Shown here one piece after another: positions 43,959-55,042 of a stretch of DNA of 64,000 nt (the stretch's first letter is position 1; every line of letters begins with the position of its first letter). Below the pieces are notes generated by a model, which made no database searches, was not told where the DNA came from, and was given only the letters and a program-made list of their open reading frames with translations. Origin of the DNA: Lampris incognitus (Eukaryota > Chordata > Actinopteri > Lampriformes > Lampridae). The DNA lies in assembly GCF_029633865.1 (NCBI RefSeq), contig NC_079213.1, forward strand, positions 102,448,923 to 102,512,922, in the 5' to 3' direction. The position numbers were made by a program, and so were the translations under genes.

Positions 43959-46900
43959 TGTTTTTCATGCTGCATTTATGTAAAACCACCCACTAAAGGT
44001 CAAGGTCAATACTCAGTTCTGTATATATATATATATACCATCCACTTCGGGTGTGGGAAGATGGCGGCGCAAATTCGCATTTGCAGCAGCCTCACCCAGT
44101 ACCGTCCATGCAGTGTCTTTGTCCATGTCTGCGTCTACGTTTTGTCTTCATTTGATGGCTGGGAGAGTTGGCGCTGGATCGGGTGGGAGAGCTTGGTCTG
44201 CTGCTTCCTGTGGGCCCAGGGACCACAGCCCTGCTCGGAGCTGCGCCCGAGGAGGTAACACCGAGGGCAGTCTGACAGGATCCAGAAGAAGGGCAGACTA
44301 AGCCAACTGCTAGCCCATGCAGACCAGCAGTTCTGATAACACCGAGGGCGGTCTGGCAGCGGCCTCGCCTGGCGTTGACTGTGGTGTTTTTGTTGTCATC
44401 GTATGGAGTGTGGGGAGGTGTGTCGAGGGTGTCTGACTGGGAGAGCTGGCATTGGATTGGCTGAGGGAGCCTGGTCTGCTGCGTCCGGTGGGACCAAGGA
44501 CCACAGCCCCTGCCCGGAGCTGCGCCCGAAGAGGAAACACCGAGGGCGGTCTGACAGGATGCGGAAGCGAGGCAGGCTAAGCTAACTGCTAGCTCATGCA
44601 GACCGGCAGTTCCGACAGTCATCCTGGCTGGCGTTTGTTCTCCTGGACAGTGATTTTTTTTGTTTAGTTTGGATATATGTGTTAGTTTGGATGTGTGTTC
44701 TTGTAGTTCTTGGATGTTTTTTCTTTGTGTTGCACGGCTGTGGGCTGGGGGAAACGATATTTCGTTTCATTTCATGTGCACAAGTACATGAAATGAAACG
44801 ACAAAGTGTTCCTGATTCCTGAATATTTATATATGTGCATATTATTATATTTTTCCACCAGTGAAATATGATTTTTGATACTTCTGATATTCAATGTGCA
44901 ATAACTGTTTAGGACAGACTATCTTTAAATGTTTTATTATGCAGGTTTTTCTGTCATTAGCCTTTTGATTTTGCACAGTATATAACAATACTTATAATTG
45001 CTTTAATCACTTTACACCTTTGACATCTTGATATACCTAGATACACAGAAACTCTTAGATTCTTTATTATCCATTTTCTTAATATTCTTAGACACCCCTA
45101 GTGTTTTTACTTTCAGAATGTGGTGCAATGACCCCGTTTTTATACTGGCGTCACAATAAGTCAAATTCCTTTTAAATGCAAACTTACATAGTTGATGGCA
45201 ACATTGTCATTTTTCAAACTTCTGATGGTTTTTTTGACATTACTCTTACAGGATTGATGAGTATCTTGCTACTACTGTCCTGGCTGACTTGATTGAAGGA
45301 AAGGAAGAGAACAGTGAGAAGCAAATTTCACTGATCATCGTCGCAACATCTGACAAGACTCTCGACCTGATTGTGAAATCACCAAAGGTTTGATGGACTA
45401 GTCTATTTTTTTTCCTGTCATTCAAGATGGGAAAAGTTTTTCCAGACATTTTTCTTCAATTATGATTATTTCTCTTGTCACAGAGGACCTTCTACAAACT
45501 GGCTTTGCGCCTTCCCATTGCTCTGCCACTTGATGAAGTGTCTGGACTCACCCCTTTTGATGACAACATGGTGGACAAAATCCAGTACTGGGTTTCCAAG
45601 GCTAACGCAGGTAACACCAACCAGAGATCCATTTCATACGAAATTCAAAATTTACATTTATATTAGTATTTTTGCTTTTGTATCAGGGCTGTGTATTGGT
45701 GAGAATCTGGCGATACAATACGTATCACGATACAGGGGTTACAATTCAATATATCACGATATATTGCGATACTGTAAGAAAGGCGATATATTGCGGTTTC
45801 ATAGGCCTGTGTTCCTTGTGCTTATGCTACTTCTCGTCTCAGTTTACGTTGTTGCATTGGAGTGGAACAGTCAAATGGCAGAAGATAGATTACAACACTT
45901 ATCTAGCGGTCGTGGAGTTACACACAACACAAAATGTTTGTCACGAACCTTTTCATGTAAACATTTAAAAATCAATAGAGTGATTTTGAGAGTTGATACA
46001 GTATCAGAAAAGACAATACTGCGATACTTGAGAGTAGCGATATTTTCTTACACCCCTATTTTGTATCCACCTTCCTATTTAACCTACTTAACTTTATAGT
46101 CGCCTTTGTGTTACGGAACCAGATTTTGCATAGTTTTATCCTTTATTTATTCAGTTTTTGCTGTCCATACTGTGTGTACCTGTTGCAAATTACAAATAAA
46201 CCTAAAACTTGTTGCATGGCACAGTTTTTTAAATTTCTAAGTGAGTCTATGCAGATTTTCTTGGCTCACTCTTTCATATTAGCATTGTGTGTCTCGGTGC
46301 AATGAAAAATACACATTACGATTCATTAGAAAATAAGATTCTCGAATGGTTTTCATCAGGCATCAACTTTTACTTTAAGAATGACTGTTAACTTATATTA
46401 TGCGCTTCTATGCACCCTATGCATTGCCTTTGTGCACTGCCTGTCGACAAGTCCTATCGGACTTGAACCTGGTTTTTGGACACTTACTTGCATTGTCACC
46501 TCCTGACTAGATCCTCGTTTGTGTTGTATTAACTCTCAGATGTACATCACTTTGGATAAAAGCGTCTGCTAAATAAAACATTGTAACATTAAATAAATAA
46601 ACCTAAAATTGTTTCATCGAACTTGTTTTTTAAAAAATTTAAAATCAAGTGTTTTTTCCCCTCATAGCTGAATGTAGCTTCACCAGGGACACACTGACCA
46701 CATTCAACAACAGGAGAATCAAAAACGAGACGCCCTTGTCCTGCTACCAGGTTTTGGCTCAGGATTGCACCGACGAACTCAAATTCATGGTCCTGCTGAA
46801 GAAGGATCACATTGAGCATAATCATATCAATGTGAAAATTGAAAACATGTGAGGGTTTTTGTTGAAGAACAAAGGTTTGTTTTTATATGGTAATTGTGAT

Positions 46901-49052
46901 TACAAGTTAACCTTGTTATTTCTTCTTTTTTTTGTTTCCTAGTGATATTGACTTGTATCCTAAGAATAATAATGTGATCGTGAAGGTTAATGGAATGGAA
47001 ATTCCCATCAACAACCTCCCATACCAGCACCCAACAGGTTATTGAAAATATCTATTCCAACCTGAAGATGGTATAAGAGACATATCTGATTTACCTACAC
47101 AAACTGTACATGACTGACTGATTCTATTCATCAAACCACCACACTAACAACTGGATTTGAAAGTAGAGGGAAACACTGTTTAACTTTGTGGCAAACAAAA
47201 AACAAAAAAACAAAATTAACCAACCAATGAAATTAAGTTAAAGGAACCTTTACAATGACGCAAATAAGTAATTGAGCAAATGCTTTTGACTTGAAGCTAA
47301 AATCCAGATCAGACCTAAGGGTGAAGGCATCTCTGTCTACGCGCCAAGCCATGGTCTTCACGAAGTCTACTTTGATAAGAACACATTTAAGGTAAAAAAA
47401 AAAGTATAATGTTAAGTTTCAAATTATGAACGCAATTTACATGATTAAAAATAACTAACATCCGGGCGTCCGGGTAGCATAGCGGTATATTCCGTTGCCT
47501 ACTAACACGGGGATCGGTAGTTCGAGTCCCCGTGTTACCTCTGGCTTGGTCAGGCATCCCTACAGACACAATTGGCCATGTCTGCAGGTTGGAAGCCGGA
47601 TGTGGGTATGTGTCCTGGTCACTGCACTAGCCCCTCCTCTGGTCGGTCGGCGTGCCTGTTCGGGGGGGAGGGGGGACTAGTATGATCCTCCCACGCGCTA
47701 CATCCCCTGGTGAAATTCCTCACTGTCAGGTGAAAAGAAGCAGCTGGCGACTCCACATGTATCGGAGGAGGCATGTGGTAGTCTGCAGCCCTCCCCGGAT
47801 TGGCAGAGGGGGTGGAGCAGCGAATGGGATGGCCCATAAGAGTGGGGTAATTAGATGGGTACAATTGACAATTGAGGAGAAAGAGGGTAAAAAAAAAAAC
47901 TAAAAAAAACTAACATCCAAATAAATATTTTGTTCAACTGATCCAGTATAAAATGTGCTCCAAAACTTGCAGCCTCGCTATTAAGTTTCAAGCCTCGCTT
48001 CTCATAAATCACCAAAAATCTCTTGAGTTGGTGGGCGATTAAAACTGATATGGAAACTATACTTTTTGGCAACAGGTAGACAGAATTTATTGATGGACAA
48101 CATTTGGAGATGAAATTAACTTTAATTTCTATTTTGATGGAAATTTAAGCTGTGTTTGGTCTTGCCATCCAGGTGAAAGTTGTGGACTGGATGAAGGGAC
48201 AGACCTGTGGACTCTGTGGGAAGGCTGATGGAGAAGTCAGGCAGGAGTATCGTATCCCCAACGGACGCCTGACCAAGAGCTCCATCAGCTATGCTCACTC
48301 CTGGGTGCTTCCTGCAGAGAGCTGCCGTGACACCTCCGGTAAGAGCCACGCATCTAAGCAGATTATGATCATTCACATTTTGTGAAATCGTTTGAAATCT
48401 ATACCTACGCAGATGATTAAACCAGCCGCTGAAACATCTGACAACACACTAAAATGCATATTAAAAGTTAGCTATACCGCTCCATTACAGAATGTAAAAT
48501 GAGACTTGAATCTGTGAAGCTGGAGAAGGACATAATCGTTCATGGGCAGGAGTCCAAATGCTATTCTGTTGAGCCAGTGCTGCGCTGCCTGTCTGGCTGT
48601 TTCCCAGTGAAGACCTCTCCCGTCACAGTTGGCTTCCACTGCCTACCCGCTGGTGAGTTCAGGCAGAGTTGTAAAAACCAGGTCCAGAAAGTAAATGTCC
48701 AAACCGTGTCTTTACTCCAACCATGTTACTAAACCAGCTGATTTCATTAGCTACTTTTCCCTACCTAGTTGAGGAGTGGTGTTGACTAGAATCTGCTGGT
48801 GTAGTGCATGAGTGGAGCAAATACAAGGTTTGGAGTTTAGGACAGGTCACAGAGGTGTCACAAGATAGAAATGGTAGGGTCCAAGAAAAGAAATCACAAC
48901 CCACCTTCCTAACTGCTTTGTTACATCTCACTGCTGCAGATTCTACTGTGAATCGCTCCGGGGGTCTGCCTGGTGTCTATGATAAGAGTGTGGACTTGAG
49001 AGAAACCACAGAAGCTCATCTGGCTTGTAGCTGCACCGCTCAGTGTTCTTAA
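34843..49052 (+). CDS. vtg: Vitellogenin (class A), 34 exons, 1694 aa
   Basis: Large yolk precursor made in liver, secreted, taken up by oocytes and cut into lipovitellin heavy chain, phosvitin, lipovitellin light chain, beta'-component and C-terminal peptide. I traced 34 coding exons with AG acceptors. The donors are GT except for one GC donor after exon 21. The exon lengths sum to 5085 nt (1694 codons plus stop), matching full-length fish class-A vitellogenin. It starts [13 protein letters not shown], a signal peptide. All domains, including phosvitin and a von Willebrand type D module, are present, which excludes class C. Aa versus Ab is not settled. No frame break was found, so it should be functional. 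Exon coordinates are given in the domain entries. Confidence 0.95.
36467..41441 (+). other. vtg: Vitellogenin exons 4-21: lipovitellin heavy chain
   Basis: Exons: 36467-36718, 36810-36971, 37061-37209, 37302-37452, 37533-37690, 37772-37937, 38031-38156, 38256-38474, 38582-38799, 38889-38986, 39259-39383, 39523-39624, 39757-39876, 39973-40147, 40530-40623, 40722-40907, 41005-41146, 41222-41441. They cover the beta-barrel, the alpha-helical lipid-cavity region and the beta-sheets lining the lipid pocket. Exon 5 contains [20 protein letters not shown], the region that includes the receptor-binding segment in fish vitellogenins. Exon 21 ends at a GC donor (AG|GCAAGT). Confidence 0.93.
39434..39466 (+). 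repeat. (CA)n microsatellite in intron 14
   Basis: About 16 CA units between exons 14 and 15 of vitellogenin. Confidence 0.9.
41549..42890 (+). other. vtg: Vitellogenin exons 22-24: end of heavy chain and phosvitin
   Basis: Exons 41549-42003, 42638-42682 and 42807-42890. After about 57 residues of heavy chain (ending [11 protein letters not shown]) the sequence becomes polyserine with interspersed Arg/Lys, for example [17 protein letters not shown]. This is phosvitin, whose phosphoserines bind calcium and other ions for the embryo. The Ser-rich part spans roughly residues 1083-1200, short to medium for a class-A protein. Exons 23 and 24 carry a basic linker and a last Ser cluster ([12 protein letters not shown]). 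Confidence 0.9.
42285..42510 (+). repeat. Four-copy 54-58 bp minisatellite in intron 22
   Basis: Units beginning AAAATAAGACTT with variable ATT/ATC runs, repeated four times between exons 22 and 23. The length differences lie in a TTATTATCATC core. Confidence 0.85.
42965..43135 (+). repeat. Dispersed repeat with (CA)n in intron 24
   Basis: Begins with CCATCCATCCATTTTCC, has (CA)n at about 43028-43052, and ends with the GGGAGGAAACCAGAGCACCC phrase common to fish repeats. Confidence 0.6.
43387..45610 (+). other. vtg: Vitellogenin exons 25-28: lipovitellin light chain
   Basis: Exons 43387-43593, 43695-43837, 45252-45387 and 45484-45610. Light chain starts near [20 protein letters not shown] and contains [13 protein letters not shown] and [14 protein letters not shown], well conserved among fish vitellogenins. 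It forms part of the lipid cavity with the heavy chain in the yolk complex. The 1.4-kb intron between the second and third of these exons holds a dispersed repeat. Confidence 0.92.
44050..44822 (+). mobile_element. Retroelement-like dispersed repeat in intron 26
   Basis: Begins AAGATGGCGGC. It carries two imperfect GC-rich monomers (about 44155-44340 and 44425-44625) sharing ACCACAGCCC, GGAGCTGCGCCCG and ACACCGAGGGC. It ends in a TTTCGTTTCATTTCATG / AATGAAACGACAAAG tail resembling fish retroelement 3' ends. No protein is encoded. It is probably a non-autonomous retroelement with tandem 5' monomers. Confidence 0.5.
45684..46058. mobile_element. 375-bp hAT MITE in intron 28
   Basis: An exact 8-bp target duplication TTTTGTAT (45676-45683 and 46059-46066) flanks ends CAGGGCTGTG and CACCCCTA. 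The inside is rich in ATATATCACGATA-type motifs. It has no coding capacity. Element size, ends and 8-bp duplication identify a non-autonomous hAT. Confidence 0.9.
46380..46590 (+). repeat. SINE-tail relic in intron 28
   Basis: Contains the conserved CTTTGGATAAAAGCGTCTGC tail followed by an A-rich end. No tRNA-like head was found, so it is a 5'-truncated or diverged copy. Confidence 0.6.
46668..49052 (+). other. vtg: Vitellogenin exons 29-34: beta'-component, vWD domain and C-terminus
   Basis: Exons 46668-46848, 46943-47037, 47297-47391, 48173-48338, 48491-48652 and 48940-49052. The start [15 protein letters not shown] and the CGLCG motif in exon 32 define the von Willebrand factor type D module. 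Numerous Cys residues ([31 protein letters not shown]) form the disulfide-rich beta'/C-terminal parts that precede and follow it. The protein ends ...[12 protein letters not shown]. Presence of this end separates it from the phosvitin-less, C-terminally truncated class C. Confidence 0.93.
47464..47907 (+). mobile_element. tRNA-derived SINE in intron 31
   Basis: An 11-bp target duplication (47453-47463 and 47908-47918, AACTAACATCC) flanks it. The head has an A box TAGCATAGCGG and a B box GGTAGTTCGAGTCCC, and the end is an A-rich tail. About 440 bp with an intact head and clean target duplication suggests a young insertion. Confidence 0.9.
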
Positions 49053-49146
49053 TCCCGTGGCGCCAACATATTCATTGACATGTAGTTAAATTATTTTTCA
49101 TGTCTGAGAGGCATTACAAATCATTTCGTTTTACATTTAATTTGAA

Positions 49147-49152
49147 ATTAAA
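49147..49152 (+). terminator. vtg: Vitellogenin polyadenylation signal
   Basis: ATTAAA about 95 bp past the stop, giving the short 3' UTR usual for vitellogenin. AATAAA at 49496 and another near 49610 are more distant alternatives. Confidence 0.6.
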
Positions 49153-49863
49153 GTTGGCCATCCCCAAATGTTTTGTCTGGACATCATTTCACATGTAGTA
49201 AAACCCAAAGTGATGCATTCTGAGCAAAACTTTAATATCACTTTGATAGTGATAACAGTGCTGACCTTGCCTTTTTGGAGCCCTTGGCAAGATCCAAAGG
49301 AGGAGCCCCTACGTATCCTGTGTGCCACCAGGCCCCGCTCTTCAATAATGCTGTACAGCCTGACTGGTCCTTGTTGTAATTTAAACAAATGTTTCAAATA
49401 CTTCCTGACTTACCTACATATAAGTCTCACACAAACACCCTGTAATACTTTAATGAAATGCTTGTAAACTGGCAATCCAGCACGTTTTCCATGAAAATAA
49501 ATGTACTGTATTGCCAATTGTTATAGCTGACACTTATTCAACTGTACTGCCCTTGCAGCGTGTACTCTTGTGCAAAGCTAGACAGCCAGTTAACATCCAA
49601 AATTCCTTCAATAAACACACAAGGCTTGACTTTTCTTGTATTTTACTCATGTTTCCTCTTATGGTTTTTTGCTTTTGTTTTTTGTGAAACAAACATTACA
49701 GAAATAAGAAAATAAATCGGTATACAAACATCAACATAGTCATATTGACGGTAAGTAGTATACACATAACATAGATGCAAAATTCCTACCAAAATATAAA
49801 GCAGTAATGTACTGTATAGAAACACTGCTCAACTACAAATAAAAAAAATCATTAGCGAACCGA
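49153..49863. other. Sequence downstream of vitellogenin
   Basis: No gene recognised. Two AATAAA motifs occur, which could serve a longer 3' UTR. Confidence 0.45.
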
Positions 49864-50091
49864 GCTAACGACTACTGTAACTGCTAACGACTACTGTAAC
49901 TGCTAACGACTGCTGTAGCCGCTAACGACTACTGTAACTGCTAACGACTGCTGTAGCCGCTAACGACTGCTGTAACTGCTAACGACTGCTGTAGCCGCTA
50001 ACGATTGCTGTAACTGCTAACGACTACTGTAACTGCTAACGACTGCTGTAACTGCTAACGACTACTGTAACTGCTAACGACTGCTGTAGAT
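49864..50091 (+). repeat. 19-bp minisatellite, 12 copies
   Basis: Twelve tandem 19-mers beginning GCTAACGACT. Variants differ at two places (ACTGTAACT, GCTGTAACT and GCTGTAGCC) and are partly alternated along the array. A degenerate copy follows. Confidence 0.93.
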
Positions 50092-51015
<924 letters not shown>

Positions 51016-51239
51016 CGCTCTTGCTTTGCGCAATGTTGACAGGTAGAGATCAGACTGCGCCTGCGCCGTAAGGGGCTAACATTAGGGACGCCTTTTGTTT
51101 AAAGCCTCCTACAGACTGCGATTTTAGCAATCCTATAAGTTTATCGCAACCACACTGTGTGATATGGATCTTATAAACTTGAGTACGACATCAAGTTTGA
51201 TGTATGTAGACTGTACGATAACACCTACTGAATCGCAGG

Positions 51240-52740
51240 CTACGACCATGGATGTATTATAGTAGATTGGAAATGTCTAAGCAACCCCCAAAAGTGTCTG
51301 TAAAAGTTGGCTGTCAGACCATTGGGGCTACGAGATTTATCTAATTTTAAGCGCATGACTGCTTTGTCTAATTCTTCCAAAGTAAAATCCTCATCACATT
51401 CTTTCCTGAAGCCACTGTCAATTTGGGGAATAAAATCTTTAATTTTGTTCAAGAAAAATTCAGAATCTGCTATAGAAAATTATAAACTATATAGATTTTG
51501 ATAGAATGCACTTATTTCTTCTGCAATTAATTTTTGGTCTGTGTAATCTGTACCATTAATTCTAAGAGTTTTGATAGAATTTCCCTCCTGCCGGTTTTTT
51601 TGCAGTCAACAAAAATACGCAGGATTTTTTTCTCTCCATCTTCAATCCACTTAGCTCTTGACCTGATAAATGCCCCTCGAGCTTTTCTTTCATAAATTCT
51701 ATCAAGTTTGGATTGCAATGAAGAGAGTTTGTTTTTGTCGTTCTCTGTTAATATTGGGTTGACGCTCATCAAATGTATCTTCTTTATGATATTTTCTTCT
51801 TCCAAGCCGTTTACCTTCTTAATATATTTGCCGAATGAGATTGAATATTGGCAGATTTTGTATTTTAAAAATTCCCATTTATGACTACATGATAATATGG
51901 TGTCATCCTGCAAGACTTCTTGAATAAGGCCTTTAATGCCATTACAATATTCATCATATTTTAGACAATTGGCATTAAATTTCCAGTATCCTTTTTTCCT
52001 GGCAGACTGCATTATAGGTGTTACTGATAAAACAACACAGCAGTGATCCGTAAGTGGTGTAGGGGATATTTCGCAATTTGATATTTGGCTAAGCATGGTA
52101 TCTGCCACTAACCAGTAATCTAATCTAGATTTGGTTGAGGCATCTGGTTTGAACCAAGAAAATTGTCTATGATTTGGATTTTTTTCCTCTCCAAGGGTCA
52201 TGAAGGCATAAAATGTTGCAGAAGTTTACCAATACTGTGTTAGGATGAAGGCCTGTAAATTTGCTGGGGGATCTGTCAAGCCTCGTCCAAAACCATGTTC
52301 CAGTCACCACCTATTATTACATTTTCTGTAGAATATCTTTGAGTTGTAACACTCTTTCTTTGATGTCTGCAAGAAGGTTTCTATTTTGCATTGTGTTGCA
52401 GTAACCATAAATATTTCGCAGAATTAGTGAGGAGTCGTCTAAATGTAACACACATATAATCCATGACTATCATTACTAGATTTAGTTGTTGCTACTTTTC
52501 CCGGGCAGTCAATAAATAGAATTGCAACTCATGTAGATCCAGATGTGCCATGTGAAAAGATACCTTTATCTCCCCGTTGAGTTTGCCAGAATTTTTCATC
52601 AGAATCATTTGAGTGGGTTTCTTGGAGGAATATACATTGTGGACTTTTACAATAAAGAAACAGCGTTTCTTTTTAGATTGTCTCCGAGGCCCCTCGAATT
52701 AACTGTTAAAAGTTCAAGGTTGTTTTTTAAGGACATTCAA
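51240..52740 (-). pseudogene. L1-type LINE ORF2 fragment
   Basis: Minus-strand reading. Endonuclease start (LLTVNSRG) is near 52720-52695, and its C-terminal part is in 52201-51527 (FSWFKPDASTKSRLDYWLVAD, LTDHCCVVLSV). A long helical linker follows (KKVNGLEEENIIKK), and then the beginning of reverse transcriptase (FTLEELDKAVMRLKLDKSRS, 51452-51240). It is truncated before the catalytic YADD box and broken by frame changes near 52210. It differs from both the LINE at 1-2326 and the Tx1-like one. Confidence 0.75.
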
Positions 52741-53126
52741 ATAAAAAATAAGTGCAGAGTAAGAAGAACGGTTTTAACAATAACAGAGATCTTTCTTTTT
52801 CAGAGGCTTTTTAGTTATGTAGATGAAAACTTGAGGCAGGTCCCTAAAATGTGTCTTGGACTCTCTTCGGAGTGAACATAAAAGTCTTACCCTTCATGTG
52901 TATGGAACACTCACACTGAACTTTTCTCCCCCTTATTCTCATGCACGCCTGGCGCATACGCCGAAAGGTTTCTGGCTTCCGGGTTACTTCCGGGTACTTG
53001 CGGCCCGCTGAATATGCGCAGTAGTGTTACTCGCTATGAGAACGAGCGAACCGCGTTCAGGACCCGGCGCTGCGCGTTCATGAATGCTATGCTAGCAGAC
53101 TTCATGGACGCATGCGGGAGGCCAAT

Positions 53127-53442
53127 ATTTTTTTTCCTAGATGAATCCGGAAAGTTCCCGCCCTCAGGTGCTAGGATTGGCCAGATCTGCCTGTCAGTCA
53201 ACTTTCCGGATTCATCCAAGGAAAAAAATATTCGCTTACTGTACACACACAGTTAAATTGGCACAGTTAGCTTGGTTGCAAACGTGGCTAATGGCTAACA
53301 GTTAGCTAGCAAACTTTTTTCTTTTTTTTGTTTAGCTAGCAAACGTGGGTTAGGGTTGTTGCGCGTTCGCATACGCCTTGACTGACAGGCAGACCTGGCC
53401 AGTCCTAGCGCCTGAGGGGGGGAACTTTCCGGATTCATACTT
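53127..53442. repeat. Fold-back repeat
   Basis: A 65-bp arm at about 53138-53205 returns inverted at about 53377-53442 (both contain ATGAATCCGGAAAGTT and its complement). A short third arm at 53200-53220 pairs locally with 53138-53158. MITE-like, no coding content. Confidence 0.6.
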
Positions 53443-53563
53443 GGGACTTGAAACCATGGATGTATTTATACAAACGATGTGAGAGAGAAGGCTCAGCTTT
53501 GTGTAATTTACTCACCTTAACCTTTGATTTTTGTTACTTCGGAACAGCGTTTGTTCAACCTAG

Positions 53564-53698
53564 TGTAAACTACTATTAAGACACGTTAGCCCCTAGCTAA
53601 CGGGTCTGACCCTTTAGCCGAGCGGTTAGTGACGTCGCCTTGTGGTGCAGTACACCTCGTTTCGAATACCGCACCGGGCAAGAAAATAACCGGTTACA
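53564..53698 (+). mobile_element. 135-bp miniature LTR with tRNA-like core, second copy
   Basis: TGTAAACTAC...ACCGGTTACA flanked by 4-bp CTAG (53560-53563 and 53699-53702). A-box-like TAGCCGAGCGG and B-box-like TTCGAATACC are visible. Same length as the copy at 20726-20860 and about 90% alike by eye. Confidence 0.8.
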
Positions 53699-53702
53699 CT
53701 AG

Positions 53703-54174
53703 CAAAGATCCTCGTTCCCGAGACACGACATGACTGCGCGTAGAGTGCTCGTACACAGCCGTGACGTCATGCAGAAAACATTTCTGGGTTTTTTTGTGGA
53801 CTTTGGAAATTAAAAAAAAAAAAGATTAAAACCCCATGGCTTAAAAATATACAATACAAAGAGTAATAATTGACCATGATTATAGCTGCAGGTGTCCTGT
53901 CAACAGTTTTACAGGCGTCTCTTTTACAATGGTGGTCTATGGGGAAAATGCTTTTTGGGCCCCAGGGGATTTTTCGTTGCAATACCGCGAGTGACCACTG
54001 GGAAAAATGGCGTATCCAGTTCTACTTGTGGTGATAGCTGGCTAGCGTTATCTTTGGAAGCCCCGGTAGGGGGCACTAGTTACATGTTGCAAGGTGTTTT
54101 AGGGATCACCCCGGGGCTCGTTATTCGAGTGTTTGCCTACGATACTGTCTCCGTTATTCATTCACCTCTTTACA
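53703..54174 (+). other. Upstream of the second gypsy-type element; probable LTR
   Basis: The segment ends ...CTTTACA at 54174 directly before a primer-binding site, so its 3' end is probably an LTR end. The LTR start could not be fixed because no partner LTR is in the window. Confidence 0.4.
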
Positions 54175-54189
54175 TGGTGTCAGAAGTGG
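54175..54189 (+). promoter_or_regulatory. Primer-binding site of the second gypsy-type element
   Basis: TGGTGTCAGAAGTGG, identical to the site at 14379-14393, about 400 bp before Gag. Confidence 0.7.
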
Positions 54190-54571
54190 TCAAGACTACT
54201 CCCTGTGCCTATAATCACCCAGTCACCGATAGAAGACGTGCTTCTTTACAATCCACTCGGAGGTTTGTGTAATTTACAAGATTACAGATGTACACAGATG
54301 TACACATCTGGCGTTAGCATGCTAACGATAGCCTCATGAACGCAGCAAAGCTAGCTAAAGTTAGCCACGAGACGTTACTTACCTTACCTACAAACTGCCG
54401 CGGAGACGTAAGAGAAAGACTCACCCGAAAGCTGTCATAGCAGACGATCAGCAGCAACTCGGGCAGCAGGCATTTTTCCAGATCTCTCCTCCTTCTGAGT
54501 TTGACTTCTACCGCCCTGAAGAGTGACCGCTATGGCTCAGTAGATTCGAACACTTCCGACATGCCTCAGGC

Positions 54572-55042
54572 TTGGATAAACAGTCGCAAGAGAAGCAAGT
54601 CAATACTCTACTGTATGTTATGGGGCCGGAGGCGGAGTCTATTGTCCAGTGCAGAGATATAACCGATGATCAACGCAAAGACTTTGACACAGTCAGAAAC
54701 GAACTTATCAACCATTTTATCCCCAGACGAAATCTGATATTCGAGCGTGCCAGATTCCACAAAAGAGTGCAAGAGAGTGGCGAATCTGTTGACAGCTTCA
54801 TAAAAGCACTCTATGAATTAATACAACATTGTGAATATGGCACCTTACAAGAAGAGCTCATTAGCGATAGACTGGTAGTCGGCCAAAGGGATCAGAAATT
54901 ATCAGAAAAACTGCAAATGGATGAAAAATTCACACTGGACACAGCAAAACGCATATGCCTTAGACATGAAAGTGTTCCAGGGACCAAGTCGTACCCCACT
55001 GGACGTACGGGGGAGGTTTTCATCCACCTTAACGACAGGTGA
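54572..55042 (+). pseudogene. Second gypsy-type Gag
   Basis: Contains NTLLYVMGPEAESIVQC, FDTVRNELINHFIPRRNLIF and SGESVDSFIKALYELIQHCE, the capsid-region hallmarks also seen in the first gypsy element. The downstream zinc knuckle and most of the protease are missing, so an internal deletion joins Gag directly to a region ahead of reverse transcriptase. Confidence 0.78.

Noticed and set aside
44092..44622. 176-codon minus-strand frame that looks like a gene
   Set aside because: It crosses the two GC-rich monomers of an intronic repeat; the apparent internal repeats come from the DNA monomers, and no domain is seen.
47495..47680. Possible functional tRNA gene
   Set aside because: The A and B boxes are real, but the sequence continues into a 440-bp SINE body with A-rich tail and an 11-bp target duplication.
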